64,000 bases of DNA from Nitrobacter sp047149785 (GCF_047149785.1 NZ_BAAGBE010000001.1:1922001-1986000), one strand, 5' to 3'; counted from the first letter of the stretch, positions 15,291-24,847 are shown. Program-made: numbers and translations. The notes: generated from the sequence alone by a model not told the origin.

Positions 15291-16097
15291 TCAGTCGCGG
15301 TCCTCTCTGTAGAGATGGTGGATCGGGCCATGACCGTGGCCGACGCCGAGCCGATCCGCCGCCGCGATCGCTCCGGTGATGTAGGCCTTCGCGCCGCGCA
15401 CGGCGGTTTCCATGTCGTCACCCTTGGCGAGGCCGGCGGCGACCGCCGACGACAGCGAACATCCGGTGCCGTGAGTGTTTTTGGTGGCGAGGCGCGGAGC
15501 GGCAAGCGCCAGCATTTCATCGCGCGTAACGAGATAGTCGATGCTCTCCGCGCCACCGCCGTGCCCCCCCTTGATCAGGACCGCCGCGCAGCCGAGCGCC
15601 AGCAAGCGTCGCCCCTGTCGCGCGATGTCGCTTTCGCTTTCGGCAACGGCCTCATCGAGCAGCACCGCCGCCTCCGGCAGGTTCGGCGTCATCAATTGCG
15701 CACGCGGAACAAGTCTGCTCCGTAACGCCTCCACCGCATCGCGTTCCAGCAGGCGAGCCCCCGACGTCGCGACCATCACCGGATCGAGCACCACATGCGC
15801 GGGCGACCAGCGCAACAGGCCGCCGGCGATGGCCTCGATCACGGCGGCGTCCGCGACCATGCCGATCTTGACGGCTCCGACGTCGAGATCACCGAACACC
15901 GCATCGATCTGCGCGGTCACGAAATCCGCCGGCACATGGTGGATCCCCGACACCCCTCGCGTGTTCTGCGCCGTCAGCGCCGTGATGACGGACGCGCCAT
16001 AGACTCCGAGCGCCGCGAATGTCTTGAGGTCGGCCTGGATTCCCGCACCACCGCTGGAGTCGGATCCGGCGATGGTCAAGGCAATGGGGACTGTCAT
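15291..16097 (-). CDS. thiD: Hydroxymethylpyrimidine/phosphomethylpyrimidine kinase
   Basis: 268 residues, ribokinase-like fold. The substrate motif GSDSSGGAGIQADLKTF near the N-terminus and the anion-hole/catalytic motif THGTGCSLSSAVAAGLA near residue 215 are diagnostic of ThiD. It phosphorylates HMP and HMP-P in thiamine pyrophosphate synthesis in the cytoplasm. The start MTVPIALTIAG is chosen by family alignment; the frame extends 13 codons upstream. No other thi gene is nearby. It converges with the hypothetical gene ending at 15244. Confidence 0.93.
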   Translation of the reverse strand: MTVPIALTIAGSDSSGGAGIQADLKTFAALGVYGASVITALTAQNTRGVSGIHHVPADFVTAQIDAVFGDLDVGAVKIGMVADAAVIEAIAGGLLRWSPAHVVLDPVMVATSGARLLERDAVEALRSRLVPRAQLMTPNLPEAAVLLDEAVAESESDIARQGRRLLALGCAAVLIKGGHGGGAESIDYLVTRDEMLALAAPRLATKNTHGTGCSLSSAVAAGLAKGDDMETAVRGAKAYITGAIAAADRLGVGHGHGPIHHLYREDRD

Positions 16098-16280
16098 CCG
16101 TGTTCTCGCGCCAGGGTCGTCCGATCGCGCCAGCATAGTTATTCATTCGCGGCAGGCATAGGCGCGGGCAGCAACCGGAGCGCCCGTTAAGTCGCCGGTC
16201 GCTCGATTTTTCGGCGCAGCTCGGTATCCACGCGGCTCGAACGCGCTATATTGAAACCTGACGTCCTCCGGAGATACGCG

Positions 16281-16526
16281 ATGGTTCCTTTCTTCGTTCA
16301 GTTCAAGTGCAAGCTCGGCCAATCCTATGCCGTCGCCAACGCTCTCGCGGAGGCCGAGATCGCCTCGGAGATCTACTCCACCGCCGGAGACTACGATCTG
16401 CTGGCGAAATTCTACGTCGATAACGACACCGATATCGGACACTTCGTGAACGAGAAGGTGCAGGTCATTCCGGGCATTCAGGACACCCACACCATCATCA
16501 CTTTCAAGGCATTCGGAACCAACTAG
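16281..16526 (+). CDS. Stand-alone Lrp/AsnC ligand-binding (RAM) domain protein
   Basis: 81 residues. The whole protein corresponds to the C-terminal alpha/beta domain of Lrp/AsnC regulators (FVQFKCKLGQSYAVANAL..., AGDYDLLAKFYV, VQVIPGIQDTHTIITFK), with no DNA-binding helix-turn-helix. Stand-alone RAM proteins form oligomers that bind amino acids; their targets are poorly known. CCGGAGA precedes the ATG, which supports this start over the one ten codons upstream. Confidence 0.85.
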   Translation: MVPFFVQFKCKLGQSYAVANALAEAEIASEIYSTAGDYDLLAKFYVDNDTDIGHFVNEKVQVIPGIQDTHTIITFKAFGTN

Positions 16527-16603
16527 CCGTTCCTGCATCTGGAACAAATGGTGGTACGCGCTGTTAAAGCTCGCGCCAAGCCGAACATGATCAGGAGAAA
16601 ACA

Positions 16604-17029
16604 ATGAAAGCCGCCAAGATTTCTCTCGCCACACTCGCCCTCGCTGCCGCCATCGGGTTGGCAGGCCAGGCGTCCGCCGAAACGCTGAAAGCAACCCTGA
16701 ACGGCGCATCCGAAGTGCCCGCCAACACCAGCAAGGGCACCGGGACAGTCGAGGCGAATTACGATCCGGCGACCAAGAAACTGACCTGGAAGTTGACCTA
16801 TTCGGGTCTGACCGGTCCGGCGACGGCAGCCCATTTCCATGGCCCGGCGGCCGCCGGCCAGAATGCGGGCGTTGCGGTTGCAATCCCGAATGCGACGTCC
16901 AGCCCCGCCGAAGGCAGCGCCACGCTGACCGACGCGCAGGCCGCCGACCTTTTGGCCGGCAAGTACTATGTCAACGTTCATACCGCAGCCCATCCGGGCG
17001 GCGAAATCCGCGGGCAGGTCACGAAGTAG
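16604..17029 (+). CDS. Secreted CHRD domain protein
   Basis: 141 residues. A Sec signal peptide (MKAAKISLATLALAAAIGLAGQASA) is followed by a CHRD domain: LNGASEVPANTSKGTGTVEANYD, the segment AAHFHGPA, and the ending YYVNVHTAAHPGGEIRGQV. CHRD domains occur in chordin and many bacterial secreted proteins; the function is unclear. AGGAGA sits before the ATG. A strong terminator follows. Confidence 0.9.
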   Translation: MKAAKISLATLALAAAIGLAGQASAETLKATLNGASEVPANTSKGTGTVEANYDPATKKLTWKLTYSGLTGPATAAHFHGPAAAGQNAGVAVAIPNATSSPAEGSATLTDAQAADLLAGKYYVNVHTAAHPGGEIRGQVTK

Positions 17030-17064
17030 TCCTGGCCCAATCGCAAGGCATTCGGCAAAGGGCA

Positions 17065-17092
17065 AAGGGACGAACCAAGGTTCGTCCCTTTT
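17065..17092 (+). terminator. Rho-independent terminator after CHRD gene
   Basis: A perfect 12-bp inverted repeat, AAGGGACGAACC and GGTTCGTCCCTT, with a two-base loop, continues into TTTTG. It lies 36 bases after the CHRD stop and just before the end of the convergent CoxL-like gene, so it may work in both directions. Confidence 0.85.
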
Positions 17093-17114
17093 GTCGTCCG
17101 CCGGACCGGGGTTC

Positions 17115-19412
17115 TTAAAGCTGGCGCTCGCGCGCGCGGATCGCCGTCCAGACCCGCTCGGGCGTGGCCGGCATGTCGATGTGGTCGATTCCGTATTCGC
17201 GCCACAGGCCGTCGATGATGGCGTTGACCACCGCCGGGCAGGAGCCGATGGCGCCCGCTTCGCCCGCTCCCTTCACCCCGAGAGGATTGGTGGCGCAGGG
17301 GACGTTGCGGGTTTCGAAGGTGATCGAGGTGCCGTCGGCCGCACGCGGCAGCGCGTAATCCATGAACGTGCCGGTGACGAGCTGCCCGTCCGCGGCATCA
17401 TAGACCGCCTGCTCCATCAGCGCCTGGCCGATGCCCTGCATGGTGCCGCCATGGATCTGTCCCGCCAGCAGAAGCGGATTCAACGTCATGCCGAAATCAT
17501 CGACGACGACATAATTGACCAACCCGATCTTTCCGGTCGCCGGGTCGATCTCGACCTCCACGACATGGGTACCGTTCGGGTAGGTGCCGTCGGCGCTGCT
17601 GAAACTCTCATTGGCTGTCAGCTTCGAGGGGTCGGCGACGCGCTTGGCAAGGTCGGCGAAGGAGATCGAACGGTCGGTGCCCGCGATACGAACCAAGCCG
17701 TCGCTGATTTCGAGATCGGCCGGACTGGTTTCGAGTGCCTCGGACGCGATCTCGCGGAGCTGAACGCCGAGCTTGCGGGTCGCCCGCTCGACACTGACGC
17801 CGCCGGAAGGAATCGAGCTCGATCCGCCGGTGCCAAGGCCGGAGACGACCACGTCGGTGTCGCCCTGGATCATATGAATTCGTTCCGGCGGCAACCCAAA
17901 CTGATCGGCGATGATCTGCGCATAAGCGGTGGCATGGCCCTGCCCGCTCGACTGCGTGCCGACCAGCACCGTGACGTCGCCGTCTGCGTCGAGCCGCACA
18001 TCGGCCCGCTCGCGGCCCATGGTGCCGCAAATCTCGACATAGGTCGCCAACCCGATGCCGCGAACCAACCCTCGCTTTTTCGCAGCCTTCGCCCGCTTCG
18101 GAAATTCCTTCCAGCTTGCGATCTCCATGGCGCGCTTCATATGCGCTGCGAAATCGCCCGAGTCATAAATCTTGCCAGTCGCGGTCTTGTACGGCATCGC
18201 TTTCGGCGAAATGAAATTCCTGCGCCGGATGGCGTCCGGCGTCATGCCGAGCTTGCGCGCCGCGGCATCGACCAGCCGCTCCACCACATAGGCGGCCTCG
18301 GGGCGGCCGGCGCCGCGATAGGCATCCACCGGCACGGTGTTGGTGAACACGGCGCGCACGCGGCAATGAAACGCCTGGATATCGTAAAGGCCCGGCAGCA
18401 TTCCGGCCCCGCCATACGGAATGTAGGGACCGAAGGTGGAGAGATAGGCTCCCATGTCGCCCATCAGGTCCACATCCATGCCGATGAACCTGCCGTCTTC
18501 CGCCAGCGCCATGCGCGCGGTCGTGACGTTGTCGCGGCCTTGCGAGTCACCGACAAAATGATCCGATCTCTCTGCCGTCCATTTGATCGCCTTACGAAGT
18601 TTTTTCGAGGCGACCGCGATCAGCGCGTATTCGCGATAGGGAAACAGCTTGGTGCCGAATCCGCCGCCGACGTCGGGACAGATCACGCGCATCTTTTCCA
18701 TCGGAATCTTCAGCACGGACTGGCAAAGAATCTCGCGCAGCCGATGGCTGCCCTGGCTGCCAGCCGTCAGCGTCAGGCGATCGTGCTTGGCGTCGTATTC
18801 GCAGACGGCGGCGCGCGTCTCCATGTAGTTGGTGACGACGCGCGGATTGACGATCGAGATTTCCGCCACCGCATGCGCACCCGCGAAGGCGACGTCGGCC
18901 GCGTTCCTGTCGCCGATCGAAACATCGAACAGGAGATTGCCCGGGTGGTCGGGCCAGACCTGAGGCGCGCCCTTCTTCACGGCGTTGGCGACACCCACCA
19001 CCGAGGCGAGCGGCGTCCACTCCACCTCGATCGCCTCGAGCGCGTCGCGCGCGTGCTCGACCGTATCGGCGACCACGAAAGCGACGGCGTCGCCGACGTG
19101 CCGCACCTCGTCGCGCGGAAGGATCGGATATGGCGGCGCGGTGAAGGGCTGGTCCGGAAGATTGAACTGGCAGGGCAGGCCGCCGAGATCGGCGACGTCG
19201 GCCGCGATGAGGATCAGGGCGACGCCCGGCAAGCCGCCGGCGCGCGACGCATCGATCCTGTATCTCGCATGGGCATGAGGCGAGCGCAGCATCAGCGCAT
19301 GCAAGGCACCCGGCGGCGCATGGTCGTCGGTATAGCGGCCCTTGCCGCGAACAAGCGCGTCGTCTTCCTTGCGCCGGACGCTCTGGCCGATGCCGAATTT
19401 CACGGGAGCCAT
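17115..19412 (-). CDS. Molybdenum hydroxylase large subunit, form II CoxL-like
   Basis: 765 residues of the xanthine dehydrogenase/CO dehydrogenase large-subunit family. The N-terminal a/b hammerhead domain (GKGRYTDDHAPPGALHAL) is followed by molybdopterin-binding regions (DVGGGFGTK, GTQSSGQGHATAYAQI) and the active-site Glu in GVKGAGEAGAIG. The active-site loop is AYRGAGR, the form II type, not the AYRCSFR loop of true aerobic CO dehydrogenase, so the substrate is probably a different aldehyde, purine or heterocycle. Neither the FAD-binding medium subunit nor the [2Fe-2S] small subunit is adjacent, which is unusual. A minor possibility is that partners lie elsewhere. Confidence 0.85.
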   Translation of the reverse strand: MAPVKFGIGQSVRRKEDDALVRGKGRYTDDHAPPGALHALMLRSPHAHARYRIDASRAGGLPGVALILIAADVADLGGLPCQFNLPDQPFTAPPYPILPRDEVRHVGDAVAFVVADTVEHARDALEAIEVEWTPLASVVGVANAVKKGAPQVWPDHPGNLLFDVSIGDRNAADVAFAGAHAVAEISIVNPRVVTNYMETRAAVCEYDAKHDRLTLTAGSQGSHRLREILCQSVLKIPMEKMRVICPDVGGGFGTKLFPYREYALIAVASKKLRKAIKWTAERSDHFVGDSQGRDNVTTARMALAEDGRFIGMDVDLMGDMGAYLSTFGPYIPYGGAGMLPGLYDIQAFHCRVRAVFTNTVPVDAYRGAGRPEAAYVVERLVDAAARKLGMTPDAIRRRNFISPKAMPYKTATGKIYDSGDFAAHMKRAMEIASWKEFPKRAKAAKKRGLVRGIGLATYVEICGTMGRERADVRLDADGDVTVLVGTQSSGQGHATAYAQIIADQFGLPPERIHMIQGDTDVVVSGLGTGGSSSIPSGGVSVERATRKLGVQLREIASEALETSPADLEISDGLVRIAGTDRSISFADLAKRVADPSKLTANESFSSADGTYPNGTHVVEVEIDPATGKIGLVNYVVVDDFGMTLNPLLLAGQIHGGTMQGIGQALMEQAVYDAADGQLVTGTFMDYALPRAADGTSITFETRNVPCATNPLGVKGAGEAGAIGSCPAVVNAIIDGLWREYGIDHIDMPATPERVWTAIRARERQL

Positions 19413-19465
19413 ATGATCTCCGCCGCCGTTGCAGGATCGTTATACTGCAGGGAAGCCCCAAGAGG

Positions 19466-20995
19466 CTAGCCCCGCACCAGCGACCTCAACCAGCGCGGAC
19501 CGAACAACAGCAAGATCACGCCGGCGTAGACGAGCGCGCCGACGACGATCAGCAGTCCAAGAGCCGCCTCGTCGCGCATCGTGCTCCACTGTGCGAACTG
19601 CGCCAAGGCGACGTGCGCGGTCAACCACAGCGCCGCCGCAAGCACCACGCCCGCGATCAGGAATTTGCCGAGCGAGACCCGCAACGAACGATCGATCTCG
19701 AAGTACCCTGCCCGCACCGCAAATCCGATCACGAGCAGAAGATTGACCCAGGCGCCGACCGCGGTGGCCAACGCCAGACCGACCTGCGCCAGCGAGCCCA
19801 TCAACGCGACCTTGAGCGCGAGATTGACGCCGATCCCGGCGAGCGAGGCCTTCACTGGCGTCGCGGTGTTCTTGCGCGCGTAGAACGTGGCGACCGCGCT
19901 GCGGATCAGCACGAAAGGGATGAGGCCGACCGCGTAAGCCGACAGCGTCGCTCCCGCGGCAGCGGCATCGGCTGCGGAAAACGCGCCGCGTGCGAACATC
20001 GCCCGCATGATCACGTCAGGCACGGTGAGGAACGCCGCGACGAACGGCATCGAAAACAACAGCGTGAACTCGAATGCCCGGCGCTGCGACGCCGTCGCGC
20101 CCTCGTGATCGCCGCCCGTGATCCGCCGCGACATTTCCGGCAGCAGCACGGTGCCGATGGCGATGCCGATCACGCCGATCGGCAGTTGATTGAGCCGGTC
20201 GGCGTAATACAGCGCCGACAACGCTCCGGTCGGGAGAAAGGTCGCGATGATGGTGTCGGCGAACATCGCCAGTTGCGTGCCCATCGAGCCCACGGTGGCG
20301 GGCGCGAGCGCGCGAAAAAACGATCTGATGTCGTCACTCAGTTCGAGCGGCGAGAACCGCGGCAATCCCCCGTGCCGGCCGAGATCGCCCGCCAGCAGAA
20401 AAACCTGAAGGAAGCCGGAGATCAGCACGCCCCAGGCCGCCGCATGCCCGGCGCTCGGGAAAAAGGCCGCGAGCGTCAGTGTCATGATCATCGACAGATT
20501 GAGAAAGATCGGCGCAGCCGCCGCGCTGGCAAAGCGATGCATGACGTTCAGCATGCCGCCGTACAGCGTCACCAGCGTGATCAGCAGCAGATAGGGAAAG
20601 GTGATCCGGGTCAGTTCGATCGCCAGCCGTCGCTGCTCGGCGTCGTCGGAGAACCCCGGCGCCAGGATGCGCATGGCCTGCGGCATGAAAATCCACGCCA
20701 CCACAAGCAGAACGACCTGGGACAGGAACAGCAGCGTGAAGATGCGATCGGCGAACAGTCGCGCCGAGGCCTCGCCTCCCTCCCCACGAACATGCGCGTA
20801 AGCCGGCACGAATGCCGCATTGAAGGCGCCCTCGGCGAAAATCGCGCGGAAATGATTCGGCAGCCGCAACGCGACGAAGAAAGCATCCGCGACCGGCCCG
20901 GCGCCGAGAACCGCGGCGAGCACGATGTCGCGCGCAAATCCCGTCAGCCGCGAGAGCAGCGTATATCCGCCGACGGTGAAAATGCGTCCAAGCAT
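19466..20995 (-). CDS. murJ: Lipid II flippase MurJ (MviN)
   Basis: 509 residues with about 14 membrane helices. The N-terminal segment GGYTLLSRLTGFARDIVLAAVLGAGPVADAFFVALRLPNHFRAIFAEGAFNAAFVP-type pattern is the family signature. MurJ moves lipid II across the inner membrane for peptidoglycan synthesis, and fits the large mur/fts cluster at the right of the window although it is 20 kb away. The gene lies 43 bp after the next upstream gene on the same strand. Confidence 0.93.
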   Translation of the reverse strand: MLGRIFTVGGYTLLSRLTGFARDIVLAAVLGAGPVADAFFVALRLPNHFRAIFAEGAFNAAFVPAYAHVRGEGGEASARLFADRIFTLLFLSQVVLLVVAWIFMPQAMRILAPGFSDDAEQRRLAIELTRITFPYLLLITLVTLYGGMLNVMHRFASAAAAPIFLNLSMIMTLTLAAFFPSAGHAAAWGVLISGFLQVFLLAGDLGRHGGLPRFSPLELSDDIRSFFRALAPATVGSMGTQLAMFADTIIATFLPTGALSALYYADRLNQLPIGVIGIAIGTVLLPEMSRRITGGDHEGATASQRRAFEFTLLFSMPFVAAFLTVPDVIMRAMFARGAFSAADAAAAGATLSAYAVGLIPFVLIRSAVATFYARKNTATPVKASLAGIGVNLALKVALMGSLAQVGLALATAVGAWVNLLLVIGFAVRAGYFEIDRSLRVSLGKFLIAGVVLAAALWLTAHVALAQFAQWSTMRDEAALGLLIVVGALVYAGVILLLFGPRWLRSLVRG

Positions 20996-21038
20996 CCGGC
21001 GTTTCTACAGGATCGCCTCCCGGCGCAAAATGGCGAAA

Positions 21039-22187
21039 TCAGTGCGCAAGCACGGCGCGCACAGCCTCGATGATCCGCTCCTGGGTCAATTCATCGAGGT
21101 AGGCGTGCATCGGCAGGCTGATGACCTCGTGCGACAGCCTTTCGCTGACGGCAAGGCCTTCGGCCGCCACGGGGAAATTCCGATACGCGGTCTGCTGGTG
21201 CAGCGATTTTGGATAATAGACCGCAGTCGGAATGCCCTGTGCCTTCAGCGCCGACGCCAGCGCGTCGCGGCCTCCGTTCGGCAGCCGGAGGGTGTACTGC
21301 GCCCATACCGACGTGCAGTCCGGCGCCACGCGGGGCACGATCGCAACGTCCCCGAGAGCGTCGTTGTAACGTCGCGCGGCCGCGTTTCGCGCTACGATCT
21401 CGTCGGGAAATACCTTGAGCTTCTCGATCAGGATCGCCGCCTGCATCGTATCGATGCGCCCCGTGAGACCCAGCCGCACGTTGTCGTACTTGTCCGAACC
21501 CTGCCCGTGCACGCGCACGCTGCGCAACGTGTCCGCCAGTTCGTCATCGTCGGTGAAGATCGCGCCGCCGTCGCCGTAGCAGCCGAGCGGCTTGGCGGGG
21601 AAGAAACTGGTCGCGGTCGCAAGGCCGAACGTACCCAGCCGTTTTCCCTTGTAGGTCGCGCCGAACCCTTGCGCGGCGTCGTCGAGAACGAACATGCCCT
21701 CGGTCGCGGCCACGGCTGCAATCGCATCGTGATCGGCGGGCTGACCGAACAGGTCGACGGGGATGATGGCCCTTGGCCTGAGGCCCTGCTTTTTGGCGAC
21801 CGCGATACCGCTCTTGAGCGAAGCAATGTCGATATTGAACGTCGTCTCATCGACATCGACGAACACCGGCGTTGCGCCGAGCAGCGCCACGACCTCGCCG
21901 GTCGCGCAGAAGGTGAATGTCGGACAGATCACCGCGTCGCCCGGGCCGACGTTTTTCGCCAGCAGCACCATCAGCAGCGCGTCGGTGCCGCTGGCGCAGG
22001 CCACCACATGCCTTGCGCCGCTGAACGTGGCCAGGTCGGCTTCCAGGCGTGCGACTTCGGGGCCGTTGATGAACTGGCAATGCGTCAGCACCCGCGCAAC
22101 CGCATCGTCGATACGTTTGCCGAGACGACGGCGCTGTTCGACGACATCAATAAATGGAACAGCCTTCGCAGGCATGTGCTGCTGCAT
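21039..22187 (-). CDS. DegT/DnrJ/EryC1-family sugar aminotransferase (GnnB-like)
   Basis: 382 residues, PLP-dependent. The PLP-binding Lys is Lys199 in SFFPAKPLGCYGDGG; FVLDDAAQGFGA supplies the ring-binding Asp. It lies 16 bp after a Gfo/Idh oxidoreductase gene, a pairing seen in GnnA/GnnB, which make UDP-GlcNAc3N for lipid A, and in WbpB/WbpE, which make UDP-diacetamido-glucuronate. Bradyrhizobiaceae lipid A is known to contain 2,3-diamino-2,3-dideoxyglucose, so GnnB is the favoured call; WbpE/WlbC-like is the alternative. AGAGGA precedes the ATG. Confidence 0.8.
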   Translation of the reverse strand: MQQHMPAKAVPFIDVVEQRRRLGKRIDDAVARVLTHCQFINGPEVARLEADLATFSGARHVVACASGTDALLMVLLAKNVGPGDAVICPTFTFCATGEVVALLGATPVFVDVDETTFNIDIASLKSGIAVAKKQGLRPRAIIPVDLFGQPADHDAIAAVAATEGMFVLDDAAQGFGATYKGKRLGTFGLATATSFFPAKPLGCYGDGGAIFTDDDELADTLRSVRVHGQGSDKYDNVRLGLTGRIDTMQAAILIEKLKVFPDEIVARNAAARRYNDALGDVAIVPRVAPDCTSVWAQYTLRLPNGGRDALASALKAQGIPTAVYYPKSLHQQTAYRNFPVAAEGLAVSERLSHEVISLPMHAYLDELTQERIIEAVRAVLAH

Positions 22188-22203
22188 TCAGTCCTCTGGA
22201 CGA

Positions 22204-23214
22204 TCAGCCGGCGACGCGGCGCGGAGCCGGCCGCGCCGGCGGCGCGACGGAAGACGGCGCTTCAAGGCACTTGATCGCGATCTCGAGGCTGGCGACGCCT
22301 TCGCCGCCGCTCACCGCCGGAGCCTTTCCTGAGCGCACCGCATCGACGAACGCGATCAGTTCGGCGCGCAAAGGTTCATCGTGGCCTACCGGGAGGTGGC
22401 GCATCGAATAGCTGCCATCCGGCTGGAAACCGAAGCATTCGGTGACCTGGCGGGTCAGCAGATCGCCCATGATGTATTTGCCGCGGGTGGCGACCGTGAC
22501 GCTGCGGGCCTTGAACGGCGTCAGCCAGTTCGTATTGATATGCGCGAGCACGCCCGACGCGGTTCGGAACTGAAGCAGGGCGATATCCTCGCGCTCGGCG
22601 ATGGCGCTGGAAAGCTGGGGCTGCACGTCGACGATTTCCGATTCGGTGAACCAGCGGATCAGGTCGATGTCATGCACGGCAAGGTCGATCACAACGCCGA
22701 CATTCGACATGCGCGGTGGAAACGGACCGACCCGCGTGATCGCGATCGAAAGAATATCCTCGCCCCGGATCGCCTGCTTGATGGCGGCGACTGCCGGATT
22801 GAAGCGCTCGACATGGCCGACCATCAAAGTCAGGCCGGCGCGCTGAGCGGCGGTGACGATCCTGCGCCCCTCCTCCACCGTCGAGGCGATCGGCTTCTCG
22901 ACCAGAACATGAACGCCGCGCTCGATACAGGCCAGCGCCAGCTCACAATGAAGGTGTGTCGGCGCAGCGATGGTAACCGCGTCGACACCGGCCGCCATCA
23001 GTTCGTCGAACGTCCCGAACGTCCGGCACCCGATCAGCTCGGTCGCGCGAGCGCGGTGCGCGAGCAACGGATCAACGATGCCGGCGAGCCTGACGCCGGC
23101 GAGGCCGGCCAGCACGCGACCGTGATTGCTGCCCATGATACCGGCGCCTATCACGCCGACACGCAGCACACGCTCCGACCCTGCAGTTTTCAATGCAGAT
23201 GGCTTCGAACTCAT
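22204..23214 (-). CDS. Gfo/Idh/MocA-family sugar-nucleotide 3-dehydrogenase (GnnA-like)
   Basis: 336 residues. The N-terminal NAD(P)-binding motif is VGVIGAGIMGSNHGR; the family's EKP motif (HVLVEKPIAST) and a second conserved segment (VVIDLAVHDIDLIRWF) follow. It would oxidise C3 of a UDP-GlcNAc-type sugar to the ketone used by the aminotransferase encoded next. A ~20-residue N-terminal extension precedes the Rossmann fold. The Pro/Ala-rich C-terminus is unusual. The 223-bp region upstream is AT-richer than its surroundings and probably holds the promoter. Confidence 0.8.
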   Translation of the reverse strand: MSSKPSALKTAGSERVLRVGVIGAGIMGSNHGRVLAGLAGVRLAGIVDPLLAHRARATELIGCRTFGTFDELMAAGVDAVTIAAPTHLHCELALACIERGVHVLVEKPIASTVEEGRRIVTAAQRAGLTLMVGHVERFNPAVAAIKQAIRGEDILSIAITRVGPFPPRMSNVGVVIDLAVHDIDLIRWFTESEIVDVQPQLSSAIAEREDIALLQFRTASGVLAHINTNWLTPFKARSVTVATRGKYIMGDLLTRQVTECFGFQPDGSYSMRHLPVGHDEPLRAELIAFVDAVRSGKAPAVSGGEGVASLEIAIKCLEAPSSVAPPARPAPRRVAG

Positions 23215-23437
23215 TCGATACCCCGAAATCGACCGGCCAAGGCACCCCCCGAAACCCGACCGTGCGCTCTCACTAGCACGCCATAACGAAAGTGGCGATT
23301 AGAGGAATAACAATCCCAACACGTTTTGATTCAAAGAATTACATGATACTTAAACTTGTAGGACTTATAGCAGCATCGTTGGAACAGGCTTGAACAGTGT
23401 TTCCACAGATTAGCTGATTCGTTCCTCGCGCGGCAGC

Positions 23438-24847
23438 TCAGCTTCGCTGATAGTCATCCTCGATCCGGATGATGTCGTCCTCGCCGAGATAGCTGCCGGT
23501 CTGCACCTCGATCAGTTCCAGCGGAATCTTGCCGGGGTTTTCCAGCCGGTGGGTGGCTCCGATCGGAATATAGATCGACTCGTTCTCATGCACGATCTTG
23601 ACGAGATCACCGACCGTCACCCTCGCGGCGCCCCGGACCACGATCCAGTGCTCCGAACGATGATGATGTTTTTGCAGCGACAACCGCTCGCCGGCCTTCA
23701 CAGTAATGTGCTTGACCTGATGCCGCTCGCCCCTGTCGATCGACTGATAGGCGCCCCATGGCCGATGGACCCGCAGATGCTCTTCGGTGACCTGCGGCGC
23801 CACGGTCTTCAACTTCGCGACCAGACGTTTCAGCCCGTTGGCGTCCTTCTGGCGCGAGACCAGCACCGCATCCTGCGTCGCCACCACCACGAGATCGTCG
23901 ACACCTTCCAGCGCGACCAGTGCCCTGTCGGTTGAGATATTGCAGTTGCGGGAATCCTCGAACACGGCGGGGCCTTGCGCCGCATTGCCTTCGCCATCCT
24001 TGTCCGACAATTCCCATACCGCGTGCCACGATCCGACATCCGACCAGCCGCAATCGACGGGCACCACGGCGGCAAGTCCGGTCTTTTCCATCACCGCGTA
24101 ATCGATAGAAATCGCCTGTGCCTGCGCGAAAGCGTCGGGGTCGAGCGTAACGAAGCCGAGATCCCGGCCGGCATTGGCCACAGCATCCGATACCGACCGA
24201 ACACTGTCGGGATCGACGTTGCGATATTCATCGAGCAGCACCGCCGCGCGGAACATGAAGTTGCCGCTGTTCCAGAGATAACCCGCCTCGACATAGCCCG
24301 CGGCGGTTTGCGGGCCGGGCTTCTCGACGAACATCGTCACCGCGCGCACCTCGCCTGCGATCACCGCGCCGGGGCTGATATAGCCGTACTCGGTCGCCGC
24401 CCGCTCTGGCCGGACGCCGAAGGTCACGATGCGGCCGGCATTCGCGGCGGCGAGGCCCTGACGGCAGGCGGCGACGAACGCTTCGGTATCACACACCACA
24501 TGATCCGCGGCCAGCGCGAGCACGACGGCCGCGTCGTCGCGCATCTGCGCGAAGACCGCTCCCGCCGCGATTGCCGGTCCGGAGTCGCGTCGCGTCGGCT
24601 CCAGCAGGACGTCCGCCTCAAGCCCGATCTCCGCGAGCTGTTCGAGCACCATGAAACGGTAGGCGGCGTTGGTGATCACGATCGGCCGCTCGAACAGCGC
24701 CGGATCGGAAACCCGCCTCAGCGTATCCTGAAACGTCGAACGCTGCCCGAACAACGGCAGAAACTGCTTCGGGCGGCCCTCCCGCGAGGCCGGCCACAGC
24801 CGGGTTCCCGCGCCGCCGCACATGACGAGGGGGATGATACGCTCACT
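23438..24847 (-). CDS. manC: Mannose-1-phosphate guanylyltransferase / mannose-6-phosphate isomerase
   Basis: About 469 residues, bifunctional type II PMI-GMP. The nucleotidyltransferase signature GGAGTRLWPASREGRPKQF is near the N-terminus and the sugar-binding FVEKP in the middle. The C-terminal cupin with QKHHHRSEHWIVVRG carries the isomerase metal site. It makes GDP-mannose for polysaccharides. A GTG start is preferred because GCGGAGA lies eight bases before it; an ATG 11 codons earlier (24880) touches a repeat and has no ribosome binding site. No manB (phosphomannomutase) gene is adjacent. Confidence 0.9.
   Translation of the reverse strand, partial: SERIIPLVMCGGAGTRLWPASREGRPKQFLPLFGQRSTFQDTLRRVSDPALFERPIVITNAAYRFMVLEQLAEIGLEADVLLEPTRRDSGPAIAAGAVFAQMRDDAAVVLALAADHVVCDTEAFVAACRQGLAAANAGRIVTFGVRPERAATEYGYISPGAVIAGEVRAVTMFVEKPGPQTAAGYVEAGYLWNSGNFMFRAAVLLDEYRNVDPDSVRSVSDAVANAGRDLGFVTLDPDAFAQAQAISIDYAVMEKTGLAAVVPVDCGWSDVGSWHAVWELSDKDGEGNAAQGPAVFEDSRNCNISTDRALVALEGVDDLVVVATQDAVLVSRQKDANGLKRLVAKLKTVAPQVTEEHLRVHRPWGAYQSIDRGERHQVKHITVKAGERLSLQKHHHRSEHWIVVRGAARVTVGDLVKIVHENESIYIPIGATHRLENPGKIPLELIEVQTGSYLGEDDIIRIEDDYQRS

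Noticed and set aside
16968..19469. Plus-strand open frame of 833 codons
   Set aside because: It is the exact antisense of the CoxL-like gene, is Arg/His-rich with no domain, and arises from third-position GC bias.
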